Positions 58,056 through 64,000 of a stretch of 64,000 nucleotides of DNA are shown in pieces. The notes beneath the pieces were generated by a model. That model was not told the origin of the DNA. It made no database searches and saw only the letters and a list, made by a program, of their open reading frames with translations. Each line of letters opens with the position of its first letter. Within the stretch, counting starts at the first letter, position 1. The position numbers were made by a program, and so were the translations under genes. Source of the DNA: Jaltomata sinuosa (taxonomy: Eukaryota > Streptophyta > Magnoliopsida > Solanales > Solanaceae); NCBI GenBank assembly GCA_003996215.1, contig QJPP01000050.1:62001-126000 (forward strand), in the 5' to 3' direction.

Positions 58056-58192
58056 ATTTAATTGAGGAACAATATAATAATTGACTTTTTAAGATAATAC
58101 GATTTAATAGGCTCGAACAAGATATTATAATTTATAATAATTAAAAATAATATTTTAATATTATCCGCGCATCGCGCAGGTACGTATACTAG

Positions 58193-58781
58193 TATATTAT
58201 AAAGCAGAGGACGAAACACCAGAAGAAGCCAAGTGGCAAGCTACTGAGAAGCCACGTGGTAATTTTTAGGACAAAGCTTAATAATATTGTAATAATACTT
58301 TTAAAATTATTTGAATTTGAAAATATTAAGCTTTAGTCTAAAAAAAATAAATTATCATTAGCTTAAAACTAGGAACCTAAGATTGAAGACTTCTAAATGA
58401 ACTATTACTAAATATATTAAAAATTTTGAATTAAAAGATTAAAATTATTTGAATTTAAAAATATTAAATTTTTAGAAAAAAAAAATTCAGTTAGCTTAAA
58501 ATTTACAACACATGGTTGAAAAATTCAAAATAAACTTTTACTATTTCATAGACTTATCCCTTTCAAATGTTATAAAATATATTTGAATTGAGGAGGATTA
58601 AGTTAATTTATTTATCCATTTAGATTTAGGTATAAAAAATTTAAAAGTTTACGTTAGACTCAACTCAATTTTACATATGTTTCGGGTGCAAAATTGTTTT
58701 AAGGATATGCTTACTTTTTCTTTCTAAAAAGAAAAGAATAAAATAAAAAAAAGACCAAAATAAATAATAATGATAATAATA
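58193..58781 (+). mobile_element. Helitron 5' segment fused head-to-tail to the preceding 3' end
   Basis: TATATTATAAAGCAGAGGACGAAACACCAGAAGAAGCCAAGTGG follows the CTAG of the preceding element with no intervening host base that I can define. Two copies of the TTAGCTTAAAA.TA..AACA / TTCTAAATGAACT module follow (58280-58405, 58440-58580). There is no 3' hairpin before the next 5' end at about 58782. Confidence 0.75.
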
Positions 58782-59092
58782 ATATATTATAAAACAGAGG
58801 ACGAAGCACAAGAAGAAATCAAGTGACAAGCTACTGAGAAGTCATTTTGCAATTTTAAGATAAATGTTAAAATATTAAAATAAATTTTTTGAACTAAAAG
58901 ATTAAAGATATTTGAATTTGAAAATATTAGAATTTTAGAAAAAAAAAAGATTTTTCGGTTAGCTTAAAACTAGAAACATAACATTAAAAAGTTTTAAATG
59001 AACTTTTACTATTTCGTTATTTCTTTTAAATGATATAAAATATACTTAAATATTAAAAAAAAAATTAAATAAAAATAATAATAATTGATGGT
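58782..59092 (+). mobile_element. Another truncated Helitron 5' segment
   Basis: It starts ATATATTATAAAACAGAGGACGAAGCACAAGAAG and carries the usual GCTACTGAGAAGTCA and TTAGCTTAAAACTAGAAACATAACATTAAAAAG module, then dissolves into (TAA)n. Confidence 0.72.
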
Positions 59093-59097
59093 GGTGG

Positions 59098-59100
59098 TGT

Positions 59101-59138
<38 letters not shown>
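59098..59138. repeat. (ATA)n microsatellite at the virus-host boundary
   Basis: About 13 ATA units, preceded by a GTGGTGGTG run. The sequence changes abruptly to balanced base composition at about 59145, where the pararetrovirus-like leader begins. Confidence 0.9.
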
Positions 59139-59140
<2 letters not shown>

Positions 59141-59144
59141 TACA

Positions 59145-59956
59145 GGATCGGGTGTCGGCAATAATCCGCACGACCAGATCTAGCAACTCAGCATCCTTAA
59201 GCTAGCGGTAGTCCGCACTGCATAAGAATTGAAATATACAAGAATTTTCATATAGCTTTTCATACTGCATGGTAAATTTTTTACTCGAGCAAAGGGTCTG
59301 TCAAGGATCTAATACATACTTCTTATTGAGCCCATGTGTCTGATGGTTCTAACCGAGAAAGGATGCCCTTTTTTCTCCTCAATAACGGGCTTAGGTCCAC
59401 AGCTGACCAGACGTAGCCACTAAGGCAAAGCCAATAAGAGTAGTTCTAGATCCGACTGTACCTCGATCTCAGAACCAAGTTGAGAAACCATAACAAAATT
59501 TCTTTATATTTTAATAAAGCTTAGATCGTTCATGGTCTATATAGGAGAGAAGTTAATTATTTAACATAGATATGAGATCTTTTAGCCGGACATAGTCCTG
59601 GCTAGGAGAGACACAACTAAAAAAAACTAAACAAAGAAAAATAAAAATATACCTTATACAGATGGCTGTCGGCAAGTGAAACAATTCTTGAAATCAATAT
59701 ACAAGAGATTTACAATGAGAAAGATTTACAAGAAGAGAGATATTTCCTAAAATTTCTGATGAAATTTTTTGATGTCTTTCAACTAAACTGAAAGACCCTT
59801 TAAATAGAAAAGAAAAAAAAAACATAAAGAATCTATATACAGTGAAATGGGTCCCATATCTGGGTCCTTGTACAGTGTATCTACTGTTGATACAGTGTAT
59901 CTACTGTTATTTGCTGGGGTCCTCGGCGACTTTACTGTTCTGTGGGATCCATGATG
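59145..59956 (-). promoter_or_regulatory. Pararetrovirus intergenic, promoter and leader-like region
   Basis: No ORF of note. On the minus strand a TATA-like CTATTTAAAGG lies at 59807-59797. Upstream of it are two copies of an 18-mer, TACAGTGTATCTACTGTT on the plus strand at 59871-59888 and 59891-59908, which could be promoter elements. A weak PBS-like match to the tRNA-Met primer site (TGGTTCTGAGATCGAGG on the minus strand, about 59460-59480) lies about 320 bp downstream of the TATA-like box. The arrangement promoter, transcript start, leader, PBS is as expected for a caulimovirid. All three assignments are inference. Confidence 0.45.
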
Positions 59957-59957
59957 T

Positions 59958-61378
59958 CTTTACTGTTTGTCTTTATCATGTTTTTTCTCCATGAATTTGA
60001 TTTGTTGCAGAAAATCTTCTGTATTCTGAATATCATCGGTAGACAATATTTTGTCTGTTTTGATAGGCTGGGATTCTCCGATATCATCGTTGCTTGTCTC
60101 ACTCCGCATGAAAGTGTCTGATTTATCAATCTGGCTAATCGTCAGAAGTAAATTTCTTTTGACCTCTTCTAAATAATCATTGATCATTTCTTCTTTATCT
60201 CCGTCTTGAAAAGAGATCTTTCTGGCGATATGCCTGACCGAACTATCGTCTATAATTCCCTTTTGAGGGGCTCGAGTGTATTCTTGGATTCTTAGTTTAA
60301 TGAAATCCATAAGCTCTTGGCCATGTAAAACTTTTATTTTGCGATCTGTTTTCATCAATTTATCTCAAAAATTATTATAAAAAGTCCTGTATAGGTAGGG
60401 AATATTTTCTTCAGTGAACCCTAATTCAGGAATCCATGGAATAGAGAATTCAATAAAGAAGTAGATCTGATCAATTTTTTCTAAATTACAAATATGATTT
60501 GCATGATATAATCTATTCAAATCAGGTGACACTTTGGTCCATTCCTTGTATAACGTAAGGAAGTGATGGGGAATGATCTGGATTGTGAGACCGTGGTATG
60601 ACCACCAATTTAAAAACCAATTTGGGATTGGTTCAGCAAATATCTTTGCGGACACTTTTATGAACCAAGTGTGTTTATGTCTATCATTATTGTAGTATAG
60701 CACTTTATCAAATGCTTGAATATAATCCCAGTATGTAAAGTTCATACGAGATTTGTTAAGGCTTATCTGCCTTTCTTTCATAGTAGAGATTCCCCAATCT
60801 TCAACAGATATAATCTGTTTAATAATAATTTTGGAGAAGTTATAAACATTCTCATCCGTGTTATAACCGGAAAAGTATTGAAATTCTGCACTTTCTGTAC
60901 TTGTCAGAATTGTCTCATAATAAGAACGAGTTTTGTATGACTCACCCGGATAGTATAACCCATTAATTAAGTACCTTTGGAGTATCTTTCATGGCTCATC
61001 TTTTCTCTGGAGCTCAGAGTTTTCTACGAGAAATATCATTTCTGTTTTTAGTAACTTTTCATAGGACTTGATATCATCATTGTCCTCTTTGGCGATTGAA
61101 GCAAAAGTATTACTTTGCTTTTAGGCAGCCTGGGCGATCAAATATGCCTGTAAATGACCGTATAACAGACTGTTTTCTGGAATATCTTCCAGATGAATAG
61201 ATGAAGATTCACCCTTTTGAGAAATCTTCTCATTTACTAAACTCTTTCTTCCCATTTGTATAACTGGGGAGTTTGATGAGGATCTGTATGACGATCCTTG
61301 AGAATAAGACTGGGATGATCTCCCTGGGGTTGATCTCCCTCTTTCTCTGCCTCTACCTCGAATCCATGGAGGATCCAT
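59958..61378 (-). pseudogene. Pararetrovirus second ORF, function unknown, three in-frame stops
   Basis: The reading starts MDPPWIRGRGRERGR at 61378. It begins with an Arg/Gly/Ser-rich, probably nucleic-acid-binding segment, continues through a long mixed region (MKERQISLNKSRMNFTYWDY; PNWFLNWWSYHGL; FSIPWIPELGFTEE) and ends in a charged tail. The same frame is interrupted by stops near 61121, 61003 and 60366, after which it continues to the terminal stop at 59960-59958, about 470 codons in all. I do not know its function. Its position directly after RNase H and its conservation of length set it apart from retrotransposon sequence. Confidence 0.7.
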
Positions 61379-61602
61379 CCTGCATACATAGCAATCTATG
61401 ATCATATTAATATGTCAGAATCATAATAATCTGTCAGATCATCTCTGACAACTTCTGAGTAATCATGGATTGAAAAATCTTCATTTACTATGTTATCAAC
61501 AATTTTATTAATTATAAGACTTTTCAAGTCTCTATTTAATGTAATTACCTTTAAAATGGTAATCAAATATTTTCACCGAAAAAGATTTCGTAAAAATTTA
61601 TT

Positions 61603-62180
61603 TTATTGGAGGTATTCCCGGGATAAGTAATCTGGTAAAGAATTATCAACTCCCTTTTTATAATGAATTTCAAAATCAAAAGGGGCTAATTGAGCCTGCC
61701 ACCTTGCGAATATTAATTTAGAAGCATCATGCTTAAAATCTTTGTTAAACATATACTTAACAGATTGAGCATTCGTTCTTATCAAAAACTTTTGATTGTA
61801 TAAATCATTCTGAAATTTTAAAACACATTTCACAATGGTTAGCATTTCATGGGCCACGGTGGCATATTTTCTCTGGGCTTCAGTCCATTTGTCAGAGTGA
61901 AATCTTATTAAATACTCATTTTTATCGTTGGGATTTATTTATTTCAATATCCCATCATAATCAATATTAGACGCATCTGTCTCAATAATTTTTTACCAAG
62001 CAGGGTTAGCAAGAGTTAAACAAGGCAAAGATTGAATACGAAGTTTAATATTTTGTACCAAAGTGGTATGACTATCAGTCCAAGGTGATTTATAATTCTT
62101 TTTCAGCCTATCATATAAAGGGGCTAAATCACGAGATAGATTCTTATAGAATGGGGATATATAATTTAAGCTTCCCAAGA
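61603..62180 (-). pseudogene. Pararetrovirus RNase H domain, broken
   Basis: The open parts are 62178-61993 (thumb/connection: SLNYISPFYKNLSRDLAPLY) and 61857-61603 (AHEMLTIVKCVLKF, then RTNAQSVKYMF, then DNSLPDYLSREYLQ). Between them lie stops, including one at about 61990 and another near 61937. In related enzymes the RT-N-A-Q-S position has a catalytic Asp; here it is Asn. The end of the domain, LSREYLQ, is the usual end of the caulimovirid polyprotein. Confidence 0.82.
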
Positions 62181-62181
62181 A

Positions 62182-62868
62182 CCTCTATAACTGAGTCCTA
62201 TCAGTGATGACATCATGAAACTTTGATGCAAATTCAATAGATCTTTGAATTGGAGTAACCTTTCCCTGACAAATATGATGTCCTAGAAATCGAACATTAG
62301 TTTGGAACAAACTCATTTTTGATTTTGAGATAACCAAACCATTCTGAATGATAATTTTTTTAAATATATCAAGATGCTTTATATGCATTTCAAATGTTTT
62401 GAAAAAAAACAAAATATCATCAATATAAACAATGATAAAATTCAAATATGAATTAAAAATATCATTTATAATTTTTTGAAATTCAGATGGGACATTTTTC
62501 AAATCAAAAGGCATAACATTCCATTCATATTGCCCAAATGAAACATTAAAAGCAGTTCTATAAGCATGTTCTCTAAATATTTGTACCTGTCAATAACCTG
62601 ATTTTAAATCAAATTTAGAAAATATGTTGGCATCATATAATCTTGATAATAAATCTTTTTTATTGGGGATAGGATACTTTATCCATTTTAAATATTTGCT
62701 CAAAGATTTATAATTAATAACCAACCTAGGAGCACCTCGCTCCTTTTCTGCAGCATTATTGACATAAAATGCAATGCATGACCAAGGAGATTTAGAAGGT
62801 TTGATCAAACCCTTTTGCAATAAATTATCAATTTTCTTTTTGCAAAATTCTACTAACTCAGCGTTCAT
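62182..62868 (-). pseudogene. Pararetrovirus reverse transcriptase, broken
   Basis: The first open part (62868-62590) covers the fingers and the beginning of the palm, with SKSPWSCIAFYVNN, PRLVINYKSL and NIFSKFDLKSGY. The second (62514-62185) has MPFDLKNVPSEFQ and the catalytic box VYIDDIL at about 62427-62410, then RFLGHHI. A TGA at about 62589-62587 separates the parts and a TAG ends the second at 62185. The YIDD box is intact. The enzyme would convert pregenomic RNA to DNA. Confidence 0.88.
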
Positions 62869-62994
62869 TTGACAGGGACGCGATCTAGTAGGAATATTAT
62901 CTTTTGAAAAATCATCTTCATACGAAAGGGTGACAATATGCTTTTTTCGATTCCAAAAAGCACTGGGGTGATCTGCACATATATCAATGACAAT

Positions 62995-63492
62995 TTATTG
63001 GGAAATCAATTTAATTTTTTCCTTTATTTTTGCAGAATTTAGAGAATCAAATATGTTTAGACTAAATAATTCTAGTTGCAAAGAATCTACATGTCTTTGC
63101 TTCATATCAATTAAGGCATTAATATCTCTAGTTACTGGATCTGTAACAAAAGTATAACTTATTTCATTATCTTTATAAGTGGCAGAGAATCCTTTTGAGT
63201 GTATGCTAGTAAAAAGATAAATTGCATTTATGAACGGGGTTCCAAGTATAATTGGAGGGAATAACTGATTTTTAACCAGGAAAAAGAAATGAGGAATGTA
63301 TACTTTATTCTGGCAAATATTCGTATTAGGCAATTTATACTTTATATCTAAAGCATGTCCTGATGCAGACTTAACCATATGAGAAGTTTTTTGAAAGTAT
63401 TTTGTAGGCACTAAGCCTTCCTGAATACAGCTAACATCAGCACCACTATCAATCATGGCAATGTTAGTAATCGAAAATTTTTTATCGATCAA
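62995..63492 (-). pseudogene. Pararetrovirus aspartic protease domain
   Basis: The 165-codon open part has AMIDSGADVSCIQEG near its start, the retropepsin D-S-G-A motif intact, and PPIILGTPFINAI about 75 residues later, the second conserved hydrophobic-Gly segment. It ends at a TAA that interrupts the linker to RT. The domain would process the polyprotein. No His/Cys zinc finger is in the open part to its right, so the capsid's zinc finger must be further upstream, beyond the window. Confidence 0.85.
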
Positions 63493-63539
63493 AATAGTAC
63501 ATTTAACATACCATTTATGGACAGTACTAATTTACATCA

Positions 63540-64000
63540 TTCCTAAAAATATATCATTTTTAGGGTCAAGATTAACAAGATCTTCCTTATTTTCAGAAAT
63601 ACCTTTGTCATTAGAAGACATATGATTGTCTTTGATAGACACAGAATTATTTATCTCTATCTGAGTAATTCTATGATCACAAATCAACTAATTCTATTTA
63701 AGAGATTTAATCTCTCTTTTTAAAATCTCAATTTCATCTTTTAAATCATCAAAAGAAGAATCTCTTTTGGTAAAAGTATTTTTCATCATAAGACGGTTAT
63801 CAACCTCCTTTAAAGAATATGGTGCAGAGTAATCAAAATCATTCTTCTTATTCTCAAAAGGTTTTGAAGAACTTGAACTAGCCTCATTTGCAGTAGCTAG
63901 ATTGATAATCTTTTTGCGAAGCTTATTATCAGTAACTTCTTTCAAAAGCTCAATCACATTATCAGAGGTGATCGTCTTAATATTGAAATCCTGAAATTGC
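63540..64000 (-). pseudogene. Pararetrovirus polyprotein segment before protease (capsid C-terminal side), partial
   Basis: The open part 63957-63694 is Ser/Lys/Glu-rich (ANEASSSSSKPFENKK) and ends in a predicted coiled-coil stretch (DDLKDEIEILKREIKSLK). Such coiled coils precede the protease in several caulimovirid polyproteins. A stop and about 150 bp of low-quality reading separate it from the protease. It continues past the right edge. Confidence 0.6.

Larger units (their letters stand above)
53944..58192 (+). mobile_element. Putative compound non-autonomous Helitron, 5' TC end to 3' hairpin-CTAG
   Basis: The 3' end is well formed: CCGCGCATCGCGCAGG at 58165-58180 can fold as a hairpin and is followed by TACGTATA and CTAG (58189-58192). 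The nearest upstream full 5' end is TCTATATATATTATAAAGCAG at 53944. Additional 5' ends nested inside (54201 and 54330) and internal module copies at about 54690-54840, 56330-56530 and 57140-57250 show that it is a compound of several insertions rather than one simple element. A G-rich tract lies 110-190 bp before the hairpin. No Rep/helicase is encoded. Confidence 0.6.
59145..64000 (-). mobile_element. Endogenous pararetrovirus (Caulimoviridae, florendovirus-like), degraded
   Basis: Minus-strand order is a coiled-coil/capsid-linked segment, aspartic protease, reverse transcriptase, RNase H, then a separate second ORF and a non-coding, promoter-bearing stretch. There is no integrase and no LTR, which separates this from the gypsy elements. 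An extra ORF downstream of RNase H, followed by a leader-like region, fits my knowledge of florendoviruses, but other caulimovirid genera were not excluded. Movement protein and most of the capsid region would lie beyond 64000. Multiple stops in both ORFs show that the copy cannot give rise to virus. Confidence 0.82.

Noticed and set aside
1..64000. tRNA or rRNA genes
   Set aside because: No cloverleaf or conserved rRNA segment was recognised by eye; the only tRNA-like matches are primer-binding sites.
59145..64000. Interpretation as another Ty3/gypsy element
   Set aside because: No integrase follows RNase H, no LTR is seen, and a separate second ORF and leader-like region follow instead, which fits a pararetrovirus.

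Overview
This is a repeat-dominated plant nuclear window, most likely from a Solanaceae genome (Solanum or a close relative). The evidence is the type of Ty3/gypsy copies, a non-LTR element with a tobacco TS-SINE-like 3' tail ending in (TTG)n, Stowaway-like MITEs of a kind common in nightshades, AT-rich introns and a decayed endogenous pararetrovirus. Only one host gene looks functional: a six-exon gene for 26S proteasome AAA-ATPase subunit 4 (RPT2), plus strand, 35090-42623, whose exons join in frame to 444 codons. Clade and species calls come from motifs read by eye, not from a search.

Layout. 1-8.2 kb: decayed Ty3/gypsy gag-pol on the minus strand (integrase, RNase H, RT, protease and gag read right to left), a tRNA-Met-type primer-binding site and a long LTR-like region. 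8.2-16.3 kb: a second LTR-retroelement of Tat/Ogre type with only gag recognisable (minus) and a long non-coding block holding a nine-copy 125-bp tandem array. 16.3-22.4 kb: plus-strand remains of a retroelement with a degraded ORF of the 'putative plant transposon protein' type and a probable 1.6-kb LTR. 22.4-24.3 kb: plus-strand gypsy gag-protease-RT fragment cut off inside RT. 24.3-27.8 kb: non-coding repeat-like DNA with a tiny RTE-tail insertion. 27.8-32.2 kb: two minus-oriented LTR-like blocks, one carrying a foldback MITE. 33.0-34.9 kb: head-to-tail short Helitrons. 35.1-42.6 kb: RPT2, with an RTE-type LINE antisense in intron 1 and MITEs in introns 2 and 5. 43-44 kb: two MITEs. 44.2-49.2 kb: a 4.07-kb hAT element inserted in a smaller hAT element, both with perfect 8-bp target duplications. 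49.3-50.2 kb: long-TIR foldback. 50.2-59.1 kb: AT-rich Helitron graveyard with inverted and head-to-tail copies. 59.1-64.0 kb: endogenous caulimovirid on the minus strand (protease, RT, RNase H, a second ORF and a promoter/leader-like region), broken by many stops and running off the right edge.

I found no operon-like or defence-like system. What stands out is structural: nested transposons with readable target duplications, two RTE-tail insertions whose 5' junctions carry copied filler, Helitron concatemers with intact hairpin termini, and an EPRV copy that keeps its second ORF and the region behind it.
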